Shown: in pieces, positions 31,101 through 41,666 of the stretch | How the letters are laid out: each line of letters opens with the position of its first letter | Position numbering within the stretch: the first letter of the stretch is position 1 | Assembly (NCBI GenBank): GCA_002803225.1 | Contig: NXFV01000050.1 | Span: 23,447-87,446 of the forward strand | Origin: Gamarada debralockiae | Lineage: Eukaryota; Ascomycota; Leotiomycetes; Helotiales; Hyphodiscaceae | Direction of reading: 5' to 3' | DNA: 64,000 bases | Notes under the pieces: generated by a model | Told to the model about the DNA's origin: nothing | Databases searched by the model: none | The model's input: only the letters and a program-made list of their open reading frames with translations | Program-made: the position numbers and the translations under genes

Positions 31101-32845
31101 ATGATGGAGCCCGAGAGCAAGTGTGTTGGCTCGGAGTCTCAGAAGAATATGTTGGACGAGAAGCCTGAAGCGATCAAGGATTTCATCTCGCCGTCGATCG
31201 ACTCGGTTGACTCAATCCAGTCCGACGACTTATCCGCACTTGAAAAGAACGTCTTGCCAAAGGACATAGCGGAAGGTCGACACGGAGAACCACCAACATC
31301 AGATATAACAAGAACGACCTATCTAGCATTCGCAAGAATGTGTGTCGTCGACCTGACCGAAGCACTGGACGCGACCTCAATCGCCGTTGTACTACCCGTG
31401 AGTCACCCTCCTTCCCTCCCTTCCCTCCAAACACAAACTCACACCCACAGGCAGTAGCAACAGCCCTCCACGCCTCAACAACACCCACCTTCCTACTAGC
31501 AACAACTTTCCTATTATGCTCCACAATCTTCCAATTCCTCTTCCACGCGCTCTCCGTTTCCTTCGGCCGAAAACCCATCCTTCTCCTCGCTCTCACCGTC
31601 TTCCTCCTCGGCGCCATAATTGGCGGTTGGGCGCCAACCATCCATGTCCTGCTCGCCGGTCGCATCGTGCAAGGAATTGGAGCAGCCGGGAGTATCACAT
31701 TGACGGTTGTAATTGTAACGGACCTGGTGTCGTTGAGAAACAGAGCTCCTTGGCTTGCGATGCTGAATGTCATGTGGGCGTTGGGATCCGTGACTGGGCC
31801 GGTAGTGAGCGGTGAGTTTGTGAGGGTTAGTTGGCGGTGGATTTTGCGGTTGAATATCCCACTTGTGATTACGTCTTTCACGGGTTGGTGCTGCATTCCA
31901 ACATCCCATCCCAAGCTCCGGTCTCCTCAGTAAATTCTCACAACTGGATTACATGGGTGCGGCTCTTTTTCTCATCTCCTAACAGCCTTCCTCCCCATTA
32001 CCCTAGCTGGAACCATCGCACCTTGGAAATTCATTCCAATCTTGTTCCCATTCATCCTCGGCTTCCTCGGCCTAGTCCTCTTCATCTACCACCAGAAAAA
32101 CCTCTCCTCCCACTCCTCCTTCAAAACAAGCCCCCTAATCCGCCTCTCAATCTTCTCCAACCGCACAACCCTAATCGGACATTCAGGAACATTCGTCCAC
32201 GGCATCCTCCTCTGGACAATGCTCTACTACCTCCCCCTCTACTACGAAGGCGTACTCGGCTTTTCACCCCTCCAAGCAGGCGTGGCCGCTTTCCCAGAAA
32301 CTTTCACTGTAGCTCCAGCCGCTATCGTTGCGGGTCTCACGATTTCCAGGACTGGAACATATGTTTGGGCTTTGAGGATGGGCTGGATTTGTACCATGTT
32401 AGGAATGGGATTGCTTTGTTTGCTTAATGTTGGTACCCAGGTTTATGCGTGGATTCTGTTGAATTTGCTACCGGGGATAGCGTTAGGAACGCTAGTACCC
32501 GCGGGCAGGACAGCTATCCAAGCCGCGACTACCCCTGCGGATTCTGGGCATGCGATAAGCATGTTTTATATGATTCGGGGTTGTGGACAGACGGTTGGTG
32601 TTGCAATCGGGAGTACGATTTTTAGATATCAGCTCGCTGATGTTTTGAGTTTGGGGAGTTGAGGGACCAGAGCAGAAGCAACCGTTGAGGGCTTGTTGCG
32701 GATTCTGAGATCCTTGAAGGAGAACGGTGAAGATAATAAGGAGCTGATTGAAGGTATTGTGAGGGCATTGAGGGTGGTCTGGGAAGTTGGGTGTGCGCCT
32801 GCGGGTGTGACGGCTATGGCGAGCTTTTTGGATGAGGGGGTATAG
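31101..32845 (+). pseudogene. MFS drug/proton antiporter (DHA2-like), damaged
   Basis: Exons 31101-31397 and 31451-31883 encode an acidic N-terminus and the first helices, including GRIVQGIGAAGSITLTVVIV and WALGSVTGPVVSG, the antiporter signature. The next part resumes in frame at 31986 (FLPITLAGTIAPWKF) and runs to a TGA at 32660-32662. A GT-AG interval 31884-31985 with a CTAACAG end could be an intron, giving 468 aa. However, its sequence still reads as MFS protein in another frame (SKFSQLDYMGAALFLIS), which suggests two compensating 1-bp indels, at GGG (31882-31884) and at CTCCTAAC (near 31978). After the TGA the same frame continues 61 codons (GLLRILRSLKENGED...ALRVVWEVGC) to 32845, matching the usual C-terminal region. 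Probably a pseudogene or a truncated exporter. Confidence 0.7.
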
Positions 32846-33216
32846 TTTGGATCGAAAAGGCAGGGCGGAAGAACTAAAAGCGGATGATGGTACCAAGATA
32901 TAAATTAGAGAAACTGACAGCAATTTGGTCATTCGAATTTATTCCGTTTCAATGAAGTGTTCGCAATTACTCGATATGTGGCTGCCACTTGACAGTGCCA
33001 TCTGCACAACAGGTAACTTCATACGAGAAGCGTGTCCTAGAAATGGCCTAAACATCCAATGAACTCCAAAGGTATCTCTTGTTCTGTTAGGAATCAAATC
33101 ACCATATATATCCATCGACATATAACCACATCCGGAACACCAAACACTTTGATTGCTCACATTGAAGTATCGTCTCTCAGCAGTCTCCCTGGTATTTGAG
33201 CCATGTCCTAATATCC
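32846..33216. other. Intergenic region, no gene seen
   Basis: Between the end of the damaged MFS gene and the 3' end of the DUF2985-type gene on minus. Nothing recognised. Confidence 0.5.
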
Positions 33217-35527
33217 TTACATCGTGGTCGTCGGCCCCGTCGTAGTAGTCGTCGTTGTCATAGAAGTATTGTTGGGTTGGGATTGGGTCGCGGGTTGATG
33301 TTCAGGGGCCGATTCCCAACGCTCAACATCTACACCATCACCTCCCGGCACAGCTAATCCTGCTTCCTGCTTCTTTTCATTCATCGGGCCAGCAGTCGAC
33401 TGATCCGCGCCCGGCACCTCCATCAACTCGTTCCGATGCTCCTCTTGTTTCCTCTTCTCTATCTTGTTCATCGCTTGAGCAGTGAGCTCTTGTCTGAACA
33501 TCCTTTCTAAGACATCCTTCTTTCTTGTCTTGTGGTCTCCTACTGAGATGAGAACTCCTGCTGTGATGTTGCAGGTAATGGAGCAGCAGAGAATGACTGT
33601 CGTGAGTGCGAATGGTCGGACGTGGTAGCTGATAGCCCATGTGCAAGTTCCTAGCGCGATCTGGAGCAGGGAATGACAATCTAGTAAGACCACAACTGCA
33701 ACGAGAAGGCGGAGTGGGAAGGCAAAATGCGTGGCGGTTTCGTGGGGTTTGTAAAAGGTATGTGAGCGAGCGAATTTCTTTTGGTGGTGTACGAGACGTT
33801 TTTGTTGTTGCGGGCTGAGCACACTGTACTCTGTTTGCTTGTTTTCGGCGGCCTCTGCATCGGTATCTGGTTGTTGATCCCATGAAGGCGCCAAGCCTGG
33901 CAGATCGTTCCGGTTCTGCAGTTTCGGAAGGGATTGTTCTCTTCGGAGTCGCCAGGTTAGGTGGTGATAGTGTGCGATGAAGCACATGTGGTACGTATCG
34001 ACGGCTCGGAAAGGGGCTAGACCATCTCCAATAATGGCGAAGAGAGCGACAAGAACGTTGTCGATGACATTGACAATATAATCTTTCCGGCCTCCGATAT
34101 TGATCCATCCTATTTCTGTCAGTGACAACTCGCCGACTGGGATTTGGTGCGTCTTACCGATCAAGAATAACACCCAAGCAAGACCAAAAAGTGTGATCAA
34201 AGTAGCGTATAGTGTAACAAAGAATCCAAGAGCTTATGAGCGCGTCAGCAAAGTTCCGACCCCGACATTGGATCTGGCTTACGCTTTCTCACATATTGTC
34301 CAAATCCCTTCATACTCCTCTTAAATTTCTCTTTCCTTGAATGCATCAAATGCCTAACATGGTCATTCAACTCCGCTCTATCTTCCGCTGTCCAGCCTTC
34401 CAATCTTTCGCCATGCGGCAATACTGCGAAATGCGAATCATCAAGGTGAGAGGTCATTGAGGTAATTGTGTATATCCGTTCAGCTTCCAATTCTTCCTCG
34501 ATGATTTCATCCTCAATGATTTCGGCCGCTTCCTCAATTACCGGCTCTTCCTTTGTCGTCGGGGCATGCGTAGCAGTTGTGGTGTGTCGAGTAAGAGTAT
34601 AGGTCGGTCTTCGATTCAAGTATCGACCCAGGTCAGGGACGAATAGTGAATTCTGGACATTCGTAAGAGTATTAAGAGTCGAAACTTCCGGATCTGCACC
34701 AAATCAGTCGTGGCCCATATTCCAAACAGCCAACTATGCTCACCGATAGTATCTAACACATCCACCATATCTGACTCGTACTGCTCCTCCTGTGACTCCG
34801 CCGGCGCAGTATTAATCGTATTTAACGTCGGGAAAAATCGAGAATATGTTTGTCCAGCAGCATTGCTCAATCGTCTCCCAATTCCAAAATATCCAGGATG
34901 ATCCGGATTCGGATCCACCTCCCCCAAGTTCTCAGGCGGGAGAACCAAATTCGGCGGTCTTTGCGGTACGTTCGACGTAGCAGTCCCTTCTTCTAGGGGC
35001 GGCATGTAAGCCGATCCTCTCTGCACTCCTCTCGCCCCAGGTAACGCCTCCCATTGCATATGCGGCGGATCCGAACTCGATCGTCTTCGTCCTGTGTGAT
35101 CGCCCTCCGGTCCACTCAGCGTCCGATTCTCATGTCTTAAATATCTATTGCTCCCACTGCCGGACCTAGACCTCGTCGCAGAGGGGGCCTGAACAGTGAG
35201 ATGTCCATCTGTCCCCGGCGTCGGAGGAGCCACTGCTGGTCCCGCAGCAACACTCAAATGTCGGACACCTCTATACTCGACATTACTGCCCGCTCGTGGC
35301 CTTCCCGCCGCAGCAACGCTCGCAGCTCTCGCCCTCTGAACACTCTGACTCGACGGCAGACGTCTTATCCGAATACTCGGTCTCCGCCATGGTTCATCAT
35401 CTGCAGGTTCAGAGGAGGCGGTTGATCTTGGTCTCGGATTCGATCTCGGTGTGGCTTGTGTCTGTTGTTGATTCTGTCCTTGGGTCGTATCGTCGATATT
35501 TATTGAAGGAGTCGTTGGGCGTTGCAT
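33217..35527 (-). CDS. Fungal integral membrane protein, DUF2985-like (720 aa)
   Basis: Exons: 35527-34744, 34693-34283, 34232-34158 and 34109-33217. Introns are 50, 50 and 48 bp and all phases close. The first 250 residues are disordered, rich in Arg, Ser, Pro and Gln. The fragment DPEVSTLNTLTNVQNSLF crosses the first junction, followed by an acidic stretch (IIEDEIIEEELEAE). The membrane core starts LGFFVTLYATLITLFGLAWV and LFLIGWINIGGRKDYIVNVI across the last two junctions. Then come LAPFRAVDTYHMCFIAHYHH, FARSHTFYKPHETATHFAF and helices up to CCSITCNITAGVLIS. The tail is charged and ends in a Thr-run. This order matches a conserved ascomycete family of unknown function that I associate with DUF2985. 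No transport or enzyme motif is evident. Confidence 0.8.
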
Positions 35528-36176
35528 TGTCGCGTAAGTTAGAAGAACGAGGGTTAATCAGATTAGATGGAGACGAGGGAAGGGGCGTTTTTGTTGGTGA
35601 AGACCTTGGGCGCTTTTCAGGGAAGCTCGGAGGCTGGTCGCAACGCTATGTCATCGGGGCCGCTTTTAGCTTGCTTACGAGTATACAGTAAGCAAAAGTA
35701 ATGTAATCAAATCGCTAGAAGAATATTCACATGTATCCTTCTCAATAAGAATTCTGCACCAAGAAAATTTCTCAAAGCAAACTGGGTGGGAGTTTGGAAT
35801 TCACATATATTTCCACGTTTGGGATGTTGTCAAACAAGCCAAGCTATTCGGTGACTCTCCCCGAAAGGATGAACCACGTACAGGAAGATCATAAACCTGT
35901 TTGTATTAGTACAGTATTACTAAGGGTCTTTTCAAACGAAACCTTATTATTTGGGAGGGATTTAGAGAAAAAGCTTGGTCGAATTGGGCGGGCGATTTCT
36001 GAGTGGTTGGATTTGGGGAAGCCACGTGAAAGGCGGGCAAAGATATTGCTGACTACGCAGCCACTTCTCCCTGCCAACAGAATTTTTGTCCCGATTGAGG
36101 CGGAAATCCGTTGATGGGAATTGGGTAGTTAAATGTGTATTTCTAGGGTATCTAATACTGTCTATCCAAAAAGATG
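35528..36176. other. Intergenic region upstream of the DUF2985-like gene
   Basis: Contains the promoter of the minus-strand DUF2985-like gene and the 3' flank of the MFS gene. Short open frames on both strands show no resemblance to known proteins. Confidence 0.5.
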
Positions 36177-37806
36177 TTATCTTTCTTTCTCATCTGATCT
36201 TCTCTCTTTCCTTGCCTTCCGCCAGTTGTCGAGTCCGAAGAGGAGCGACAAAATGACCCCTGAACCTGCCAGACCAATTCCCAAATACCATGCCCCTCGA
36301 TATCCTTTTAGGATATCCCTTCCGCTATCATTCACATGTCCCTCAATGGTACCTGCGATTCCAAGAGCGAGAGAGATTGAATAGTTGACAATTGTATTGA
36401 CCAAAGATGCTGAGACACCTTGATGTTCTTTCGGCATAGCGTTACTGAGTAGCAGGTTTGCTGCTGGGAAAGACATGTCCCTATGATCGTTAGCAATGAT
36501 AGAAGATGTAGGAGAAACGGTTGCAAGCTTACATTCCCCAAGGCATAATAATCAACGACACAAAAGTCTGTGCCCAATATGTCTGTCCAACAGGAGCCGT
36601 GGCGAGAAGTATGAGCCCCACCGTGAATGCAGTCAAAGCAATCATCATGATGATGCTCCCAGGCACGCGATTCAATATGTAGCCCGTCGTAAGAGCAGCG
36701 CACAACCCACTGATAATCACAGGCGTGAACTGTGCGCTGGCGAGCAGAGGACTGATCCCTCGCAAATTCTCGAGAAATTGCCAGAAGTAATACAACCAAA
36801 CACTGTAGCTTGCCCAACCGAAGCCAACGCATGCTAATAAGAACCCAACGTCTCCATCCATGACTTCGAATGGCACCAACGGGAACTTTGCAACGCGAGT
36901 CTCGACGAATGCGAAGAGAGCGACGAAGATAAATCCCACGATGAGAAGAATATAGGTGTATGGATTCGTCCAGCCGACAACAGGAGCTTGATTCCATGCA
37001 AAGTTGACGAGGACGAGACCAGATACACCCGTGATCGAACCCAGGGCATCGATACGGGACCACATGTTGATCGAGTTGTCGAGATGAGGTGGCGGAGTGT
37101 AAGGGATGACAAGCAAACCTATCACCATGAATAAAACACATACTATTGCTGTGATCCAGTATGCCCACGGCCACCAAGCGAACTCAGCCAGCAAGGAGGA
37201 GAACGCTGCTCCAACAACGTAGCCACTCGGAGCTGCAGCGCCGAAGAGACCGAACACCATTTGCTTCCGCGTCCCAGGCTGGTATGAGCGGCCCATAATT
37301 GCAATCGCATTCGGTAACGTGAATGCGGGACCAATTCCCTGGAACGCCCGGCAACAATCGAAGAAAATCCTATTCGAGTACACACTAAACCCCGCCAGAA
37401 GCGACCAGAGCCCAAACCAGGCGAATCCCAAAATAAACAGCTTCTTGTGCCCATACAAATCTCCCAAACGGCCAGCAATCAAAATGAACGTTCCAACAGT
37501 TAGTGAGTATGCGGCAGGGAACCAACTCAGCTCTCCAGGATTCGTGGTCCCGAAACTGACGCCGATAATGCGGGAGGGGGCAATGGATTGGGCGAGTGCG
37601 GCTTGTGTCATGAATTGGGCCATGCAGAGGATGAAGACGAATGCAGATTCGTGGACAAGGTTTTGGGGTCGTTCAACGTTGCTTTGCATGAGGTACGCAG
37701 CGAAGTTTCCTCTGGACTCGTCGTCCTGCTGGGTGTTCTGCATCTCGAGGTCTGCTCCATTGTGAGTTGGTGAAGTCAGTGTGGGCTCTGACGATTCAGA
37801 AGACAT
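36177..37806 (-). CDS. MFS transporter, 14-TM DHA2-like (525 aa)
   Basis: Exons 37806-36533 and 36480-36177, separated by a 52-bp intron (GTAAGC...ATAG) that rejoins IIMPWGMDMSFPAANLLLSN. An acidic cytosolic N-terminus is followed by 14 predicted helices. The MFS loop motif GRLGDLYGHKKLF follows helix 2; GIGPAFTLPNAIAIMG and GLFGAAAPSGYVVGAAFSSL correspond to the antiporter region. PAAYSLTVGTFILIAGRLGD is typical of fungal aminotriazole-resistance/multidrug exporters. Predicted role: proton-driven export of small molecules at the plasma membrane; substrate unknown. Not contiguous with a biosynthetic gene here. Confidence 0.88.
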
Positions 37807-38659
37807 CGTTTCTGGATTCTGATCGAGAGATTGAGTTCTAGATGAGTCCTTGAATTCGATCTTGCTGCGTTCAATTTGCGGCCGGTGTTCTCTTACAAAC
37901 GGAAATGGACTCAGAGAAGAGCAGTCATCAATCTACACGAAAACGGCAGAGTTAGAGACATCTCGTGGGATCTCCTCAAGTATAAAAGCTCGTTGCCAAC
38001 ACGAAATAAATGAGAAAGACCTGATATGACTTCATATCGTGTCGCACAAAACCATCTTAGTTCCCGGTGCCAGCTTTGGCATCGAGCCCAATCGATCGGT
38101 AAATGCTTAAGGGTCAGTTAATGTGCTCCATTGCTGAGGCAGCTTCCTCGGAAAATTTATAAAATATCGTCATCGCCGCTCTGAAGAAGGTCTTTTAAGC
38201 AATGATACGCCGAAGCTGTTGAGTTGAATGTCGTTGACGAATTTTCATTGGGACGGGAGACAAAAAATTCGATGTCAAATTTCACGGTCCGGACGGACGA
38301 AGGATAGACGCTCCACTTTTTAAGGTATTTGGCCAGATCTCCGTGAAAAGCTTATCTGATGGGATTCTTGCTGGTGCCCTGTTGTTACGTGATGATTTCC
38401 ATCGGCAGCATTGAGAGGAACGGAACGACAGTACCGGACGGGAAGACAACGCCTTCCACCTCCCGGGAACGAACTGCGAAAAGCGAGGTTCCGCAATAGC
38501 CACTCACGACCCCCACCATCCTTTGTGAATAAGTCGTTAATCAGCACAATGCATCTCACTCATCGCCTCCAACGCCGCCGTAAAGAACACATCCATCCTG
38601 CTTATAAAATCAAGCTCCTACCGAAGTAAGCCTGCCATCAACGAATAACTCGCGCCAAA
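37807..38659. other. Divergent intergenic region
   Basis: Contains the promoters of the MFS gene (minus) and the quinone oxidoreductase (plus). No conserved frame or repeat recognised. Confidence 0.5.
38603..38609 (+). promoter_or_regulatory. Possible TATA box of the quinone oxidoreductase gene
   Basis: TATAAAA 51 bp upstream of the start codon. Sequence and position are suggestive only. Confidence 0.25.
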
Positions 38660-39628
38660 ATGACTACCATGAAAGCCCTTCGTCTGACTCGCCAAGACGC
38701 CGCGTCACCCCCTATCCTCTCGCTTGAGACGCTCCCCAAACCAGCGCTTACCCCTGGCCATCTGCTTGTGAAAGTCCACGCTTCTGCTATTCATCCTAGC
38801 GATATTCTCAACTTGAAAGGAGTGTTCGGATTCGCGACATTTCCGCGTGTTCCTGGGCGCGATTATGCGGGGATCGTGGTAGATGGTCCGGCTGAGAGGA
38901 TTGGAGAGGAGGTTTATGGCACAAGTGGATTTACGCAGGCTTTCACTGAGGATGGTGCGCAGGCCGAATTTATTCTTGTGCCCGAAGGTGCTGTTGCGCC
39001 GAAACCGAAGAATATTTCTTTTGCGCAAGCTGCTTGTATTGGTGTTCCCTTCACGACTGCGGCTCTGACTCTGCGAAGAGCGAATATTTCGGCTGGGGAT
39101 GTCGTGCTGGTTCTCGGTGCGAATGGAGCGGTTGGATCGGCTGTTGTGCAAGTTGCGAAGAGCAAAGGATGTCGAGTCTTATCGGCGACGCGAACGGACA
39201 GTGACGATGTTAATACGGCAAAGGACCCAGAACTCGGTGCCGTGGATGCGCTGACGGAAGGCAAGGGAGTCGATGTCGTTGTTGATACTGTTGGTCAGCC
39301 AGCGCTGACAAGAGCTGCCATTTTGAAGCTTGGAAGAGGAGGGAGGCTGGCTTTCATCACAGCACCCAGAACAGGTTCTAGCGATTTGGCGCTGGAGATG
39401 TTGGATTTCTATCGCAAGGAGAAGACGGTAATCGGGTGCAATACATTGTTATACTCGGCCGAAGAGTTTGCAGAGTTGATGAAAGGCTTGACTCCTGGTT
39501 TCGAGAAGGGCGATTTGAAGGCTGCTGATGAGGGAGAATGGACGCACGTTAAGTTGGAGGATGGTGTGGATTCTTATCAGAAAGCCCAACAGCGTGGGGC
39601 TGGAAAGTTTGTTATAGTGATGGAGTAG
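38660..39628 (+). CDS. Zinc-independent quinone oxidoreductase, MDR family (322 aa)
   Basis: A single-exon NADPH-dependent medium-chain dehydrogenase/reductase. The N-terminal GroES-like part has LLVKVHASAIHPSDILNLKG and FPRVPGRDYAGIVVDG. The nucleotide-binding part has VLGANGAVGSAVVQVAKSKG at about residues 152-171, followed by GVDVVVDTVGQP. The Cys/His zinc ligands of alcohol dehydrogenases are absent. Length fits the QOR/zeta-crystallin group. It probably reduces quinones or enones in the cytosol. The ATG at 38660 has a good context (AAAATGAC); a second in-frame ATG is at codon 4. Confidence 0.87.
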   Translation: MTTMKALRLTRQDAASPPILSLETLPKPALTPGHLLVKVHASAIHPSDILNLKGVFGFATFPRVPGRDYAGIVVDGPAERIGEEVYGTSGFTQAFTEDGAQAEFILVPEGAVAPKPKNISFAQAACIGVPFTTAALTLRRANISAGDVVLVLGANGAVGSAVVQVAKSKGCRVLSATRTDSDDVNTAKDPELGAVDALTEGKGVDVVVDTVGQPALTRAAILKLGRGGRLAFITAPRTGSSDLALEMLDFYRKEKTVIGCNTLLYSAEEFAELMKGLTPGFEKGDLKAADEGEWTHVKLEDGVDSYQKAQQRGAGKFVIVME

Positions 39629-40277
39629 ACGTTTTTAATGCCTACAGCTCTCGGATAACTTCAACAAACACGGAAAACCTTTCCTCAGCAGTCTGTATCA
39701 CTGTATCAAGTCGAGATCGGGGTGGGGAAACCCTGTAACTTCGGCACTGTGCCCCGGCATCATTACCCCGCACATTCAACTATTAACTTTCGACAGACAA
39801 CGACATCCTCTTGGTCAAGTGACAGAGTAAGTCTGTTTCCAACTCAATGTTCATCAATTCTTTCAGGCTGTACCATACTTTGGAATCCCCGATCTACGTT
39901 CCGTCGCAGAAAATGCTCGTTCTGGCCCGAGCAGCCGAGTGGCAGTAGAAGATCAGCCAGGAGATGCCAGATATCCAATGTGGGGCATCGCATTCTGTGG
40001 CTAATCATCTCTAAAATGATGAAGTCTCTATCTTTTTTGCGGTTAAATTCTTGTATCTGAATTTAAGTCCACTTCTGGAGAAAGTTTGAGCTGGAAGCTT
40101 GACAAGGATCGAATATTCATATAAATCAATATTCAATATGGATACCTCCACAGAGGAAAGTTTCTTTGCATGTGAATGTAGCCTGTCAATCAAACATAAA
40201 ATGGCCAATATTTCCCACTGCAATGATCCATTCTGTATCGGCTTCTGCTTGCTAGTAGACATTCAATTCCCCTCGCT
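39629..40277. other. Intergenic region upstream of the GH7 pseudogene
   Basis: No conserved frame recognised. Short CCCCGC-type sequences (for example near 39766) resemble CreA repressor sites, common in cellulase promoters, but such motifs occur often by chance. Confidence 0.4.
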
Positions 40278-40847
40278 ATGGCATCAAAGTTGCTTCTCGC
40301 GGTATCCATCTTCGCGGCAATTGCAACGGCTCAGCAATCAGGAGCCTATACATCAAAAGTTCATCCAAGTCTGCTCTCCAAGAAGTGCACTGTCCATGGC
40401 TGAACAACAGTCAACAGCTCCATCGTCCTCGATGCCAACTACCGCTGGCTTCACATTATTGGCGGGTATTCACCCTGCGTGCCCTCTGGCTTTGATCCAG
40501 CATAGTACCCCAATGTCACAGTTTGCGGTGCAAACTGCGCACTCGAGGGAGTCGACTACGTCAACTATGGAATCATGACTTCTGGCGATGCCTTGGCTCT
40601 CAATCCGTCCACCCAAAGCTGGAATGTCACATCTCTCGCATCGCCAAGGGTGTATCCCCTGGCTGATAATTCGACATACGATATATTCAAGCTGCTGAAT
40701 CAGGAGATTGCGTTCGATGTGGATGCCTCTCAAGTCCCTTGTGCTATCAATGGTGCTCTCTAGCCCTCCGAGCTGAGTCCAACAGGAAGCGTGAGCGCTC
40801 TCAACAAAGCTGGTGCCGCATACAGAACAGGATACTGTGATGCCTAA
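40278..40847 (+). pseudogene. GH7 cellobiohydrolase/endoglucanase pseudogene, N-terminal third
   Basis: From the ATG the frame reads a signal peptide (MASKLLLAVSIFAAIATAQQ) and the GH7 start (SGAYTSKVHPSL, KKCTV). It continues with IVLDANYRWLHIIGGYSPC, CALEGVDYVNYGIMTSGDAL, SRVYPLADNSTYDIFKLLNQ and EIAFDVDASQVPCAINGAL, then NKAGAAYRTGYCDA and a stop. In-frame stops occur after CTVHG (TGA), after FDPA (TAG) and after INGAL (TAG). The catalytic EXDXXE region and the rest of the roughly 430-residue enzyme are missing. The mature enzyme would cleave cellulose from chain ends; this copy cannot. Confidence 0.85.
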
Positions 40848-41666
40848 TTCCTGTCAGATGAAATCTATGCTCTGGTGTTGCTATGGCAACGGTTGTGTAC
40901 ATATATCTCGGGTTCTAGTAACCCTCCAATTCTTCCCTCCTTAGAGATATCAATACATACATGATTTTACCATACAATACCGTCTGATTCAACACGAGGG
41001 TTGCAGTAGCTGGACCAATGGAGGAAGCGCGGGAGGGAGAATCCATGGCCATTGGCCTGGAAGTGCGAGTCATTTGAACATTGCGAGGAACGATCCTAGA
41101 TTGGAGGAGTCAAGAGCGGAGGTGGGAATAGGTTGGCTTATTTTGGCAACGGCTGGACCGAGAAAGAGGTTACTGGAGAGGAGGATTTGGCCCCTTATTT
41201 GAAAAGACCGGACCAGAATGACTTGCGCAATCATCATGAAGAGTGGTTCGAGGGCCTGTAGCACAATGCATGCTATCATTAACTAGCAAAGATGTTCACT
41301 GTTCGACAGAGTATGTGGCACAGATTTTTTGGTGCGGCGTTGCAAATACAGTAGCGTGACCCCTGTAACGCCTGTCGCTTGGGTTGCCATGACAAACATC
41401 AACTAAATTGCGGTGATTGGATGGTAAAGAGCTGCCTAAATCGCGTTTTACGAGATAAAAAGCACTTTGTATTTTATCTCAACGCGTCCGCTTCCCAAAT
41501 ACTTTCCACGCATTTATCTCATCTCACCCATAGTTCTCGTCAGAAGGTCTGCTCTTTTCGTCAGATATTCAGTGGTGCAACAGTACATCGTGGGCAAGGA
41601 ACCGCCAAGCCCCTAGCATCTTTCTTCCATCATCAGTCGGCCGCGGCGGCCCTCTCCTCCCCACCA
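40848..41666. other. Intergenic region upstream of the kinesin gene
   Basis: A minus-strand frame at 41070-41279 encodes a hydrophobic peptide with SSNLFLGPAVAKISQPIPTS, possibly a remnant of a membrane-protein gene, but I cannot place it. Nothing else recognised. Confidence 0.4.

Noticed and set aside
33377..34108. Long minus-strand frame (243 aa) inside the DUF2985-like gene
   Set aside because: It is an overlapping frame of the real exon; composition is Arg/Ser-rich with no family resemblance.
35793..36114. Plus-strand frame of 106 aa
   Set aside because: No known similarity and it overlaps an equally long minus-strand frame.
36332..37177. Long minus-strand frame (281 aa) overlapping the second MFS gene
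   Set aside because: Shadow of the MFS coding frame; high Cys/His/Ser content and no hydrophobic pattern.
41070..41279. Minus-strand hydrophobic frame upstream of the kinesin
   Set aside because: Could be a fragment of a membrane-protein gene, but too short to assign and without neighbouring conserved pieces.
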